36,200 bases of DNA, taken from positions 1 to 36,200 of the forward strand of contig JAFUEE010000052.1 of assembly GCA_017464085.1 (NCBI GenBank). The letters run 5' to 3'. How positions within the stretch are numbered: the first letter of the stretch is position 1; the number at the start of each line of letters is the position of its first letter. The notes below the pieces were generated by a model. That model was not told the DNA's origin. It did not search any database and worked only from the letters and a program-made list of their open reading frames with translations. The position numbers were made by a program, and so were the translations under genes. The stretch comes from Pseudomonadota bacterium (GTDB taxonomy: Bacteria; Myxococcota_A; Bradymonadia; UBA4248). Below are positions 26,394-35,162 of the stretch, one piece after another.

Positions 26394-27043
26394 TGTGTCA
26401 GTCTCCAGCCTTGTTTGCCGCATGAGATGCGGAGTTTTGTGTCATCCGTGACGGAAATGATGGCCTCACGCCCATAAAACCGTATCTTGTCGGGGGAGAG
26501 ATGGTCATAAGTGAGGAAGCGCTTGATCTGCCTGACGGTCTGTTTGTCGAGTTCGGGGTGCTGATTGCTGTAGTTGTCGATGAGCGAGAGGAACGCGCGG
26601 GTCCTGAGCGCTTCGATGATTGCGAGGCGGCGCAGATCGCCTGTCTGTGCCGCGCCTTTGCCCGGAACTTTGCGAAGCTTCCAGGTGCCGTCCTGTGCTT
26701 GAAGAATGTCGAACTCTGCGCATGGGTCATCGACCGGCTGCGCGGAAATGTGGATATCTTCCGGGGCGGCGGAATCTTTGAGCTGGGAGGCAAATTCATA
26801 ATAAAAATCATAATTATCTGAAAAATGCGACTCGAAATCTTCTTTGGTATATCGGGATTTATATATATCACTTAAATATTGATATGTTCTGTCTGCATCT
26901 TTGCTTTTGACGGCATCATAAAAATTATTCACCGTATCGACGGCATCTGAGACTTCCTGGGGATAGGGTGAAGGCGCAGTTGCGCATGCGGTCATCAGGC
27001 ATGCAAAGAACAAATATAAATAAATATAATAATGAGTGTGCAT
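26375..27043 (-). CDS. Small lipoprotein, NTF2/SnoaL-like-sized domain
   Basis: The frame is open from 27133, but ATG at 27043 starts a proper lipoprotein signal (MHTHYYIYLYLFFACLMTAC, lipobox Cys at 20), giving 222 aa. No strong ribosome binding site is visible. The mature protein begins SPYPQEVSDAVDTVNNFYDAVKSKDADRTYQYL, a pattern often seen in NTF2-like or DUF4878-type lipoproteins that form a small alpha+beta cone. The remaining ~100 residues are helical with no recognised family. It is 94 nt after tyrS on the same strand, with intergenic hairpins in the gap, and overlaps the start of the dikinase gene. Function unknown. Confidence 0.75.
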   Translation of the reverse strand: MHTHYYIYLYLFFACLMTACATAPSPYPQEVSDAVDTVNNFYDAVKSKDADRTYQYLSDIYKSRYTKEDFESHFSDNYDFYYEFASQLKDSAAPEDIHISAQPVDDPCAEFDILQAQDGTWKLRKVPGKGAAQTGDLRRLAIIEALRTRAFLSLIDNYSNQHPELDKQTVRQIKRFLTYDHLSPDKIRFYGREAIISVTDDTKLRISCGKQGWRLTQCILSP

Positions 27044-27061
27044 ATCACAAAAAAGTGCCGG

Positions 27062-27120
27062 GGCGTATCCGCGCAAGCGGATAGCGCCGGAGAGCGGGCC
27101 ATATGCGCCGTGAGGCGCAA
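27062..27120. repeat. Intergenic hairpin-family copy between tyrS and the lipoprotein gene
   Basis: GGCG (27062-27065), TATCCGC (27066-27072), loop GCAA, GCGGATA (27077-27083), bulged G (27084), CGCC (27085-27088): a family member in the reverse orientation. A second plain hairpin (TGCGCC GTGA GGCGCA) lies at 27105-27120. Confidence 0.65.
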
Positions 27121-27137
27121 AGGCCGCGCCCAAAAAG

Positions 27138-28361
27138 TTATTTCATCACGGCTTTGTGGAAGACTTTTTTGCCTTTTTTAAGCGTGACGCCGGCTTTGAG
27201 CATGTCTGCCGTGAACGCCTGTGCGAAGCTTTCGGCTTTGTCGCCGTTGACGAACACGCCGCCCTGTTCGATGAGCCTGCGCGCTTCGCCTTTGCTTTTG
27301 CAGAGCTTGCATGCGACGAGGAGCGTCGCGAGGTCGATGCCGTCCGGGCCGAGCTGGTCTGCGGTAATTTCGGTCGAGGGCATGTCGGAGTCGTCCATCT
27401 CCCCGGAGAAAAGCGCGCGCGCCGTTTTCTGAGCCTTGTCGGCCTCTTCCTGGCCATGCACGAGCGAAGTCAGTTCGTATGCGAGGATTTCTTTTTTCTC
27501 GTTGATGCGCGCGTCATCCCAGGTTTCCATGTCGGCGATTGTCTCGAGCGGCAGGAAAGTGAGCATCTTGATGCATTTCATGACATCCGCGTCATCGACG
27601 TTGCGCCAGTACTGATAGAAATCGAACGGTGAAGTCTTTGCGGGATCGAGCCATACAGCGCCTTTGGCGGTCTTGCCCATCTTTTTGCCCTCGCTGTTGA
27701 GCAGCAAGGTGATCGTCATCGAGTAGGCGTCATGTCCAAGTTTCTTGCGGATGAGCTCGCTGCCCGCGAGCATGTTCGACCATTGGTCGTCGCCGCCGAA
27801 CTGCATGTTCACGCCATAGGTTTTGTGCAGGTGCAGAAAATCGTAGGCCTGCATGATCATATAATTGAATTCGAGGAAGCTCAGGCCGCGTTCCATGCGC
27901 TGTTTGTAGCATTCCGCGCGCAGCATGGTGTTGACCGAGAAGCATGCGCCGACATCGCGCAGCATATCAATATAATTGAGCTTGAGGAGCCATTCGGCGT
28001 TATTGACCATGATGGCTTTGTCGTCGCCGAACTCGATGAAGCGCTCCATCTGTTTCTTGAAGCAGGCGCAGTTGTGCTCGATGATTTCCGGGGTCATCAT
28101 GGAGCGCATGTCGGTGCGTCCAGAGGGGTCGCCGATGTAGCCGGTGCCGCCGCCGATGAGGACGACCGGGCGGTTTCCGGCCATCTGCAGGCGCTTCATG
28201 AGGCAGAGCGCCATGAAATGCCCGACGTGCAGCGAGTCCGCCGTGGGGTCAAAACCGATGTAAAACCGCGCGCCGCCCTTGTTGATCAGCTCGCGGATCT
28301 CCGCTTCATCCGTGACTTGCGCGATCAGCCCGCGCGCCTGAAGCTCCTCATATATTCCCAT
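27138..28361 (-). CDS. tyrS: Tyrosyl-tRNA synthetase
   Basis: 407 aa, AGGAG upstream of the ATG. Class I aminoacyl-tRNA synthetase that charges tRNA-Tyr with tyrosine using ATP. Visible motifs: the HIGH-type signature in FDPTADSLHVGH (residues ~38-49), the tyrosine-binding region GGGTGYIGDPSGR, NYMIMQAYDF and FGGDDQWSN, and the KMSKS-type loop KKMGKT followed by GAVWLD, as in the TyrS class with KFGKT. A C-terminal S4 RNA-binding domain follows (CKSKGEARRLIEQGGVFVNG). The length is normal for TyrS. It is an essential housekeeping gene. Upstream is a possible -10 (TATAAA at 28419-28414) and a small hairpin (CTGCC ACGA GGCAG) in the leader; no T-box was seen. Confidence 0.97.
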   Translation of the reverse strand: MGIYEELQARGLIAQVTDEAEIRELINKGGARFYIGFDPTADSLHVGHFMALCLMKRLQMAGNRPVVLIGGGTGYIGDPSGRTDMRSMMTPEIIEHNCACFKKQMERFIEFGDDKAIMVNNAEWLLKLNYIDMLRDVGACFSVNTMLRAECYKQRMERGLSFLEFNYMIMQAYDFLHLHKTYGVNMQFGGDDQWSNMLAGSELIRKKLGHDAYSMTITLLLNSEGKKMGKTAKGAVWLDPAKTSPFDFYQYWRNVDDADVMKCIKMLTFLPLETIADMETWDDARINEKKEILAYELTSLVHGQEEADKAQKTARALFSGEMDDSDMPSTEITADQLGPDGIDLATLLVACKLCKSKGEARRLIEQGGVFVNGDKAESFAQAFTADMLKAGVTLKKGKKVFHKAVMK

Positions 28362-28454
28362 TGTATCGTCTCCTTTGTCTAACGTATCCTGCCTCGTGGC
28401 AGAAACTCGCTTCTTTATATGCTTTTGAGGCGGATTAAAAGCGATTTTATGCGG

Positions 28455-28516
28455 GCGCGGCTATCTTCGATACGCCGCGCGTGCGCGCCCCTATGCCTGA
28501 CGGCATACGGTGCGCG
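28455..28516. repeat. Two intergenic hairpin-family copies
   Basis: Copy 1: GCGCGGC (28455-28461), TATC, loop TTC, GATA, bulged C (28473), GCCGCGC (28474-28480). Copy 2: TATGCC (28492-28497), loop TGAC, GGCATA (28502-28507), bulged C (28508), with flanks CGCGCCCC/GGTGCGCG pairing at seven of eight positions. They lie between the tyrS start and the end of the AAA-ATPase gene. Confidence 0.75.
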
Positions 28517-28594
28517 TGACTGCATGTTTGTTCTTGCGGAACTGGCTTATGCTGCGATGAACGGTATCTGCCTGGGATGAGCTCGCGCAGGCGC

Positions 28595-30190
28595 TTATCC
28601 CTGCCAGCTCTCGATGACACATGTATGTTTCTTCTCCGGATCGTCTTTATCGTAACTGATGCCGACTAATAGTATTTCATCTGTATAATTCTGAAGTATC
28701 GTCGGATAGTGGCGCGTTTTGATTTGTGCGATTGCGCCCTCTGCATCTTTATGGGGATGTGACTTGTCGAGCGCTTTTAATTCTATAACGAGCGCGGGGT
28801 AATCTGAATTGCGCCTGGGCAAATATACAATATCGGCGTAGCCTGTGCCGCCAGCGAGCTCTTCCAACTGAAGATATTCATCTTTATAAGCGAAATAAGC
28901 GAGTTTGATCGTGCCGCGCAACGACTGTTCATTGTTATAATGGCGCGGGCTGTATTCTTCGGTGTGTACTTTCTGAAGTTCTGACGCGACGGCATCGGCG
29001 CGCATGTCTGCTGTGTCTTTCATGAGCTGCACGCTTCGCCTGACGCGCTGTATGGTTTCCTGGTGTGTCACTCTGTGCACGGAACGCGCATATTCGATGC
29101 GTATTTCTTCATTAGGGATGTGCACAGTCTCGCGTTCTTCGTCATACGATAAATAGCCGTAATGCGTGAGAAGCGTGAGCACGTCGTCCTCTGTTTTCAG
29201 AGAGGATGGATCATTGCGGAACATGCTCGGATCCATGCGCACTTCTTTGCCTGCGAGCAGATCGACGACTGCTTTTCCGAGTCCTTCCTTGTCGAGATTC
29301 AGGTATTCCAAAAGGCTTGTCGGATCGGATGTTGCAGGCCAATAGGAACAAAATTTGCCAGCTTGTGCGGCCTTCATCACGGAATTAGGATTATATACGG
29401 ATCCGATGCCGCTGATTTTATACCCATCATACCAATATTTCATTTTATTAAGATCGATGTGGGATTCTTCGCAAAGTGCATGGATTTCTTTTTCGGTAAA
29501 ACCCATGTATGGCGCATATTCGCCTGGCTGTAAGATGGTATATTCCCAGAATTCTGAAATGGCAGATTGGGTTCCATCTTTCTTGATGGGAAGGATGCCG
29601 GTCATATAGGCGGCGGCGAAAACCTTATTGGTGATGGAACTGTCCTTGAAAAGGCTGCGAAGAAACTGAAGATATGTCTTGCGGATTTCTGCGGTGCTGT
29701 CACTGTCGCGGATTGGCGCATCCCATTCGTCGATGATGGCGATGAATTGACGGCCAGTGGCTTTGACGGTATTGTGGAGCAAGTCAGCCAAGGCATCGGT
29801 TTGTTCAACATTGGGATAAATCTTATAGATTTCCTCGGATGCTCTGTGGATAATAAACGAAAGCATCTCGTTTAGCCCGGCTTTGCCAATGACTCCGGAG
29901 ATGTCGAGATAGAGAATATTATACTGATTGAGGTGTTCCCGATAGGTCTCATCCTTTGCGATTTCCAGGTCGTCGAACAAAGATGTAGAGTCGCACCCCA
30001 TGCAGTAATAGGCGCAGAGCATCTGGGCGGCATACGACTTGCCAAAACGCCGTGGGCGGCTGATGCAGCTGAGTTTGTTTTTCTTGCCGATGGTGCGATT
30101 GACTACGCCGATAAGCCCAGATTTGTCGATGTACGTATCGTTCCGTATGACGCGGAATGCTTCGTTGCCTGGATTGATGTAGATGCCCAT
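28595..30190 (-). CDS. AAA-ATPase-like protein with C-terminal PD-(D/E)XK nuclease-like domain
   Basis: 531 aa from ATG at 30190, chosen because GGAGGG is 4 nt upstream; a second ATG at 30202 is possible. Walker A-like RPRRFGKS (45-52) and Walker B IIDEWD (152-157) mark the AAA-ATPase_like domain (PF09820 type). A wYDGY motif follows (YWYDGYKI). The C-terminal PD-(D/E)XK nuclease-like domain (DUF1703 type) has Asp 453 in GYADIVY and Glu-Leu-Lys at 470-472 (VIELKA). Such proteins are often found in many copies in gut anaerobes; their role is not established, and nuclease or phage-related functions have been suggested. A paralogue starts at 35163 on the opposite strand. Confidence 0.9.
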   Translation of the reverse strand: MGIYINPGNEAFRVIRNDTYIDKSGLIGVVNRTIGKKNKLSCISRPRRFGKSYAAQMLCAYYCMGCDSTSLFDDLEIAKDETYREHLNQYNILYLDISGVIGKAGLNEMLSFIIHRASEEIYKIYPNVEQTDALADLLHNTVKATGRQFIAIIDEWDAPIRDSDSTAEIRKTYLQFLRSLFKDSSITNKVFAAAYMTGILPIKKDGTQSAISEFWEYTILQPGEYAPYMGFTEKEIHALCEESHIDLNKMKYWYDGYKISGIGSVYNPNSVMKAAQAGKFCSYWPATSDPTSLLEYLNLDKEGLGKAVVDLLAGKEVRMDPSMFRNDPSSLKTEDDVLTLLTHYGYLSYDEERETVHIPNEEIRIEYARSVHRVTHQETIQRVRRSVQLMKDTADMRADAVASELQKVHTEEYSPRHYNNEQSLRGTIKLAYFAYKDEYLQLEELAGGTGYADIVYLPRRNSDYPALVIELKALDKSHPHKDAEGAIAQIKTRHYPTILQNYTDEILLVGISYDKDDPEKKHTCVIESWQG

Positions 30191-30277
30191 ATCGCCCTCC
30201 ATGGGAAGCCGGCAAGGGGCAAGCCCCTTGCGCTATGCGTACAGACTATAACATGATGCGGAGGAAAAGGGGAGGGG

Positions 30278-30338
30278 CTAATGCGCACTGCGCCGTTGGC
30301 GCATACGGCTTGGGGGCGGCGGCTATTGCATACGCCGC
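30278..30338. repeat. Intergenic hairpin-family copies
   Basis: One clear copy: GCGGC (30319-30323), TAT, loop TGC, ATA (30330-30332), bulged C (30333), GCCGC (30334-30338). Beside it is a partial copy (TGCGCC GTT GGCGCA, 30289-30303, followed by TACGG). Confidence 0.6.
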
Positions 30339-30393
30339 GGTGCGGTCACTCCTCGCTTGCGCGATATGCGGATGATTTCATGTGGATGGGTGA

Positions 30394-30978
30394 TTAGGTG
30401 TTTGGGGATGAGGTGGAGGATTCGTTATTTTGTGCGTCATCTTGGGGCTGGGGTTGCGCGCTATGTCTTTCAACCATCCTTCTATAATTTGTTGCCCTGT
30501 TACTCAATTCCCTGCATAAGTCCGCACCAGTATTTGCATAATTGCATAATTCCTCTTTTGTTGTAATGATTTTCATCAGTTTATGGGTCGGGGTGTTTCT
30601 CATATTATTTTTCCAATCGATTATTCGATCTATCAGATTATTCGAATTCTCATCCGAAAAATATTTGCCGATCCAAGGTCGGTCTGCAGTGTTCTGATTG
30701 GCACAATTTTTAATTCTATTCAGTTTTTCTTGTATCATCATGTTGTCATATCTGCGTCTATTATTCACTTCATAAGCCAATATAGATGCTGTGCGATCCT
30801 CAATAATGGCATACTCAATCATGATTGCTTCCAGATAATAGGCATTATCTATCGCTTTCTCTAGTCTTTCAAACTGAGTTTTATAGTTTTCCTGTTTTTC
30901 AGAATTGCTAATGACATGCGTGTTTTGGGCTGTCATTGCTTCGCTTGCGGTGATGTTTTCTTCTTGCGGTGAGCTCAT
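30394..30978 (-). CDS. Possible HEPN-domain protein
   Basis: 194 aa from ATG at 30978 (AAGGAT about 6 nt upstream); the frame is open to 31092 but that would overlap the preceding gene. It is helical throughout, with a low-complexity N-terminus and a Gln/Ser-rich tail. Residues 37-70 (YYLEAIMIEYAIIEDRTASI) and 110-135 (LIDRIIDWKNNMRNTPTHKL) are the two key helices. The second contains R127-N128-x-x-x-H132, a match to the Rx4-6H motif of HEPN RNases, where the residue after Arg is often polar. It lies about 100 nt downstream of a large Cys-rich lipoprotein gene on the same strand. No antitoxin (MNT) gene is next to it. HEPN membership is a motif-based guess; many similar helical proteins have no known role. 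Confidence 0.6.
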   Translation of the reverse strand: MSSPQEENITASEAMTAQNTHVISNSEKQENYKTQFERLEKAIDNAYYLEAIMIEYAIIEDRTASILAYEVNNRRRYDNMMIQEKLNRIKNCANQNTADRPWIGKYFSDENSNNLIDRIIDWKNNMRNTPTHKLMKIITTKEELCNYANTGADLCRELSNRATNYRRMVERHSAQPQPQDDAQNNESSTSSPNT

Positions 30979-31076
30979 TTTATATCCTTTTTTGTGTGAA
31001 GCAACCTGAGAGTAGGTTGCGCGATGTATGCCGCCTCGCCATTGAGATATTGTGCGCATGATACGCTGGGGAAAAT

Positions 31077-34000
31077 TTAATAGTTTAACCACATGGCAGG
31101 GCGTACACTCATGTGTATGTTGTTTTGATCAGTAATCCACATGCCTGAAATACACAGATAGTCCCCATTTACCATCTCATTCCTTATGTATGCTGTGAGT
31201 TTGCTGTCAGCTCCTGGTGATCGGAGCCACCAATATCTAGTGCAGTGGATTTTTGTGCACATGGTGTCTCCTGTTCCTAGAAGGGTTTGTACTTCGGCGA
31301 TGCTCAACAGAAATATCCAATCTTCAGTATTCGGGCCACCATATGTGCCATACTGTGGATTATTCTCATTGACAACTGTTACTTGGGGAATTCTTGTTCG
31401 TTCATCATTAGTAAAGGCTGTTGAGATAAAATTAGGTTTATGATCGAAGCTTTGAAGAGAACCATTTAGCCAACGTCGCAAGGTGCAGTTTTGCCAATAT
31501 GCTTCCGTACTAGAACTAAATTTCATTTCCTCTAAAACATCTATGGCTAACAGCATAATCCGATGATTGACCGCGTCGTGGTCTAGAATATACCATTGGA
31601 TTGGGGTGCCATTGTAGTTTCCAAAGATTACCGTCCCACCGATGAAATGGGCTTCACATATATCATTATAAGTGTGATATCCATCATCGCATGTAAAAGT
31701 GCATGCGCCGTCAGAACACATATTTGTGGCATTCGCGACGATATTACACTGCGTCCCATGTGCGCCGCAATTCGTGGTGCTGTCTGCCTCGCATGCGTTG
31801 TTATAGGTGTGATAGTCTTGATTGCATGTAAACGTACAGACCTTGTTTTGACATGTATTTGTGGCATTTTCGACATTGCATTGTGTACCGTGTGCGCCGC
31901 AATTTGCGGTACTGTCCGCTTCGCATGTGCCGTCATACGCGTGATAATTGGCATCGCATGTAAAACTACAATTTCCGTTCGAACATGTATTTGTGGCATT
32001 TTCGACATTGCATTGTGTGCCTTGAGCGCCGCAGTTTGCGGTGCTGTCTGCTTCGCACGCATCGTTATATTCATGATAACCTGAATTGCATGTAAACATG
32101 CATTTGCCATTCTGGCAAGTATTCGTGGCATTTTCAACATTGCATGTAGCGCCCTGTCCGCCGCAGTTTGTAGTGCTGTCCGCCTCACAAGCGTTGTTGT
32201 TCGCATGATAGCCTGCGTCGCATGTAAATGTGCAATTGCCTGCGTTGCATAAATTGGTGGCATTTTCGACATTACATTGTGTGCCGTGCGCACCGCAGTT
32301 TGTCGTGCTGTCTGCTTCGCATGTGCCGTTATACGCGTGATAACCGGCGTCGCATGTAAATGTACATGTCTTGTTATTACACATATTATAGGCATTTTCG
32401 ACATTACATTGTGTGCCGTGTGCGCCGCAGTTTGTAGTGCTGTCCGCCTCACAAGCGTTGTTATATTGATGATATTTTGAATTACATATAAATGTGCATG
32501 CCGCATTGCTGCATTCATTATATGCATTTTCGACAGCGCATTGCGTGTTATGCGCACCGCAATTTGTTTCGCTGTCTGCTTCACAGGCGTTGTTATATTC
32601 GTGATAGCCTGAATTGCATGTAAATGTGCATGTCTTATTTAGACATGCATTATTGGCATTCGCGACGTTGCATTGCGTACCATGTGAGCCGCAGTTCGTG
32701 GTGCTGTCTGCCTCACATGCATTGTTATAGACATGATAGCCGGCTTCGCAAGCCGTGACCTGACATGTGCCTGTGTTGCTGCAAGTGCCGGCAGTGGCAT
32801 GGCTTGTAAATGTATTGCAATTCTGGCAGGCTGAGCCGCAATGGGTATTGTCATTTTGGCAGAGATCTTCTTGGTCGGCGCCGGTCGGCTGCTGGCAGAC
32901 ATTGCCGTTGCACTTTTTGGCGACACACGCGCCGACGGAACAGACTTGCTTGATGGTGCAGGACTGGCAGGCATTGCCATCGATGCCGCATGTCGTGCTG
33001 CTTTGTGTCTGGGTACATTGACCTTGAAGCGTATTCAGGCAGAACTCGTTTTGACACGATGTGGCGACACATTTCCCGTTTTCACATGAACCTGCTTTCC
33101 AGCCTGCGAGCTTTGTGCAGTCGTTGTCTTCCGAACCACATTTATTTATTGTATTTTTCACACATATATTGCCTTTGATATGGGCATTGGGGTGGCATTC
33201 CACGGCCTTGCAAATGCTTTCAACGCAAACGCCCGACTTGGTATATTCAAGTGTATTGCAGTTGGCCGTTCCATTCGCATTCCCATTGGGGCAGGCCGTC
33301 GCGCTGTCAATCTCGCAAACGCCTTTGTCGGTGAGATGGTATCCGGCAATGCAAGCGGTGATGACGCAGGTGCCTTCTTGGCAAATGCCAGCAGATGCTA
33401 GGTTTGCTGTATTGCAGTTCACGCACTGCGTGCCGCAGTGGTCATTCTGGTTGATGCAGGCATTGTCCAGAAGGCATTCGTTGCCAGTGCATGAGCTGAC
33501 AAGGCATTTCCCGTTTTGGCAATATTCATTGGCCTTGCATTTCGTATCACATTGCCCGCAGTGCAATGGGTCGGTTTTGAGCTGTTCTTCCTGCAAGCAC
33601 ATCGGTTCTGTGTTGGAACCGCAGTTTACCATGTTGTCATTGCAACTATAGGTGCATTGGCCTTGAGCGCAGCCACTTGTTTTGGCTGTTTCTTTGTCCG
33701 CACAGACGGCACCACAGGCGCCGCAGTGATTGATATTGCTACCATGAATGTTGACGCAGATGTTTTGGTCATTGCCCGTGCAGAGCGATTCTGCTTCATC
33801 CTGGCAAGATGACAAGACACATTTTCCGCCAATACATTCCTCGAATTCCGAGCAGGGGATAAAGCTGCTGCACGAGGCATCTGCGCCGCAGAAATTCGTG
33901 CTCGTATTTGGATTGATGCATGAACCGCCGCAGACAACTTCACCCGGTCGGCAAGTGTCCTTGCATTCTCCAAGCGTGCAGATTTCTTCTGCGCCGCACT

Positions 34001-34802
34001 GAGTGTTGATGGAGCCGCAGGCGTCATGGGTATCTTCTTGACAGATTGTTCTCTCTTTGTTGTCGCTGTCAAAGATACTGGCAAGATGATATCCGGTTTC
34101 ACATTCTTCTGCGAAGCATTTTTTGCCAATGCAGTTTCCGGTTTTCCATCCCGACATTTTGGTGCAGTCATTGGTGTGCGTGCCGCAGTGAGTGATATCA
34201 TCGGCCTCGCATCTTTCTGCAAAGAGGTGTTCCGTGTCTTTGCACTCGATCTCACACGCGCCTGTTTCTTCGTTGCACTGCGCAGGGGCTTCGCATGTCT
34301 GTATGGTTTTCCAAGTTTCAGCCACGCACTTAGAAAGCGTGTTTCCGTCACATGACCAGGTGTTGTTCGTGCATTCGGGTTCGTCGATATCACATGTTCC
34401 TGTGTCAGAATTGCACAGTGCGTTCTCAGGGCAAGCCTGACGGATTTCCCATTTGCCAGCGATGCATCTGGACAGCGTGTTGCCTTCGCATTTCCAGGTG
34501 CCGTCTGCACATTCGGGAGCTACGTTAGGGTCGCATAATCCCTTTGCTGCATTGCACGTTGTATTTTCTGGGCATGTTTGATTGACTACCCATTTGCCAG
34601 CGACACATAGGGAAAGCGTGTTTTCCGCACATTTCCAAGTGCCGATGATTGTGCCGCCATCTGCTTGGCATTCGAGAGTTGGCTTTTCCGGATCAGGTGT
34701 GGCTTCTTCTGTGTTGACAGATTCGTTTGCATCTGCGCAGCCAATAGCGAGAATTAATGTTGAGGTAATCGACAAAAAATATAGCTTTGAATATCTCATC
34801 AC
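31077..34802 (-). CDS. Cys-rich tandem-repeat lipoprotein with C-terminal DUF6273-like domain
   Basis: 1241 aa with a lipoprotein signal (lipobox IGC, Cys at 22). Near the N-terminus are three copies of a W.C..NTLS.CVAG.W module, followed by assorted Cys modules (CGxxCxxCN, C..GYH). Then come eight near-identical units of 44-45 residues, each starting CEADS.TNCGAHGTQC and ending FTC..GYH.YN. The last ~165 residues (from FIGGTVIFGNYNG) resemble DUF6273: WYILDHD, WLNGS, YWWLRSPG and SVRPAMWLNY near the end. DUF6273 is more familiar from Firmicutes, so the C-terminal part may be acquired. The repeats are AT-richer than the flanking genes. Function unknown; a surface exposed role is likely. The ribosome binding site is weak. 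Confidence 0.85.
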   Translation of the reverse strand: MMRYSKLYFLSITSTLILAIGCADANESVNTEEATPDPEKPTLECQADGGTIIGTWKCAENTLSLCVAGKWVVNQTCPENTTCNAAKGLCDPNVAPECADGTWKCEGNTLSRCIAGKWEIRQACPENALCNSDTGTCDIDEPECTNNTWSCDGNTLSKCVAETWKTIQTCEAPAQCNEETGACEIECKDTEHLFAERCEADDITHCGTHTNDCTKMSGWKTGNCIGKKCFAEECETGYHLASIFDSDNKERTICQEDTHDACGSINTQCGAEEICTLGECKDTCRPGEVVCGGSCINPNTSTNFCGADASCSSFIPCSEFEECIGGKCVLSSCQDEAESLCTGNDQNICVNIHGSNINHCGACGAVCADKETAKTSGCAQGQCTYSCNDNMVNCGSNTEPMCLQEEQLKTDPLHCGQCDTKCKANEYCQNGKCLVSSCTGNECLLDNACINQNDHCGTQCVNCNTANLASAGICQEGTCVITACIAGYHLTDKGVCEIDSATACPNGNANGTANCNTLEYTKSGVCVESICKAVECHPNAHIKGNICVKNTINKCGSEDNDCTKLAGWKAGSCENGKCVATSCQNEFCLNTLQGQCTQTQSSTTCGIDGNACQSCTIKQVCSVGACVAKKCNGNVCQQPTGADQEDLCQNDNTHCGSACQNCNTFTSHATAGTCSNTGTCQVTACEAGYHVYNNACEADSTTNCGSHGTQCNVANANNACLNKTCTFTCNSGYHEYNNACEADSETNCGAHNTQCAVENAYNECSNAACTFICNSKYHQYNNACEADSTTNCGAHGTQCNVENAYNMCNNKTCTFTCDAGYHAYNGTCEADSTTNCGAHGTQCNVENATNLCNAGNCTFTCDAGYHANNNACEADSTTNCGGQGATCNVENATNTCQNGKCMFTCNSGYHEYNDACEADSTANCGAQGTQCNVENATNTCSNGNCSFTCDANYHAYDGTCEADSTANCGAHGTQCNVENATNTCQNKVCTFTCNQDYHTYNNACEADSTTNCGAHGTQCNIVANATNMCSDGACTFTCDDGYHTYNDICEAHFIGGTVIFGNYNGTPIQWYILDHDAVNHRIMLLAIDVLEEMKFSSSTEAYWQNCTLRRWLNGSLQSFDHKPNFISTAFTNDERTRIPQVTVVNENNPQYGTYGGPNTEDWIFLLSIAEVQTLLGTGDTMCTKIHCTRYWWLRSPGADSKLTAYIRNEMVNGDYLCISGMWITDQNNIHMSVRPAMWLNY
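31650..32716 (-). repeat. Tandem repeat array of about 132 bp units (8 copies)
   Basis: Each unit encodes 44 residues (one encodes 45) with six conserved Cys. Neighbouring units differ by a few positions only, which points to recent expansion or conversion. The unit length is a multiple of three, so copy number could vary without frameshift. Confidence 0.9.
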
Positions 34803-35024
34803 GTGATTTTTCCATGAGATTAGAGATGAGGTAAATTTTCCAAGCTTACAGTCTTTAATAGGCTATAAACTTACTGCATCATAAAAAAAATCAACCTTTC
34901 TTTACCTAAAAATGCAAAAATTTTCGCTACGCGAAAACCTAGTATTCATGCGGGTCTGCGCGTTTTGGAGTGGCGCGCGCGTATGCGCGCAGATCGAAGG
35001 TCGAGCACATAGCGCGCGGCAAGA

Positions 35025-35087
35025 GGCCGTATCGCCGCAGGCGATAGGCCGATGCGCGAGGCGTATCGCTACGCGATAGATTGCGCA
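35025..35087. repeat. Two intergenic hairpin-family copies
   Basis: Copy 1: GGCC (35025-35028), bulged G (35029), TATCGCC, loop GCA, GGCGATA (35040-35046), GGCC (35047-35050). Copy 2: TATCGC (35064-35069), loop TAC, GCGATA (35073-35078), with an outer TGCGC/GCGCA pair at 35053-35057 and 35083-35087. Confidence 0.7.
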
Positions 35088-35117
35088 AAAAACTCGCCAT
35101 TCGTCGGTTGGCGAGTT
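35087..35117 (-). terminator. Terminator-shaped hairpin reading leftward
   Basis: On the minus strand AACTCGCCA, a 9-nt loop and TGGCGAGTT followed by a T run (35092-35087): a textbook intrinsic terminator shape. No leftward gene ends here, so it may be left over from a lost gene, or it may form in the leader of the rightward gene. Confidence 0.5.
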
Positions 35118-35162
35118 ATGGTGTTCGGGCGATGCGGTTCGGGAGCCGCAAGGGAGGGATGT

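Larger units (their letters stand above)
34803..35162. other. Spacer with AT-rich leader and several hairpins
   Basis: 34803-34920 is AT-rich and should contain the promoter of the leftward lipoprotein gene; no box pair is clear. From 34920 it becomes GC-rich with a TTTTCGC TAC GCGAAAA hairpin (34921-34937), family copies, and a 9-bp hairpin with a T run on the minus strand. No gene is seen. Confidence 0.5.

Noticed and set aside
31628..32584. Minus-strand frame of 318 codons
   Set aside because: It is a periodic out-of-frame reading of the 132-bp repeat in the Cys-rich lipoprotein gene.
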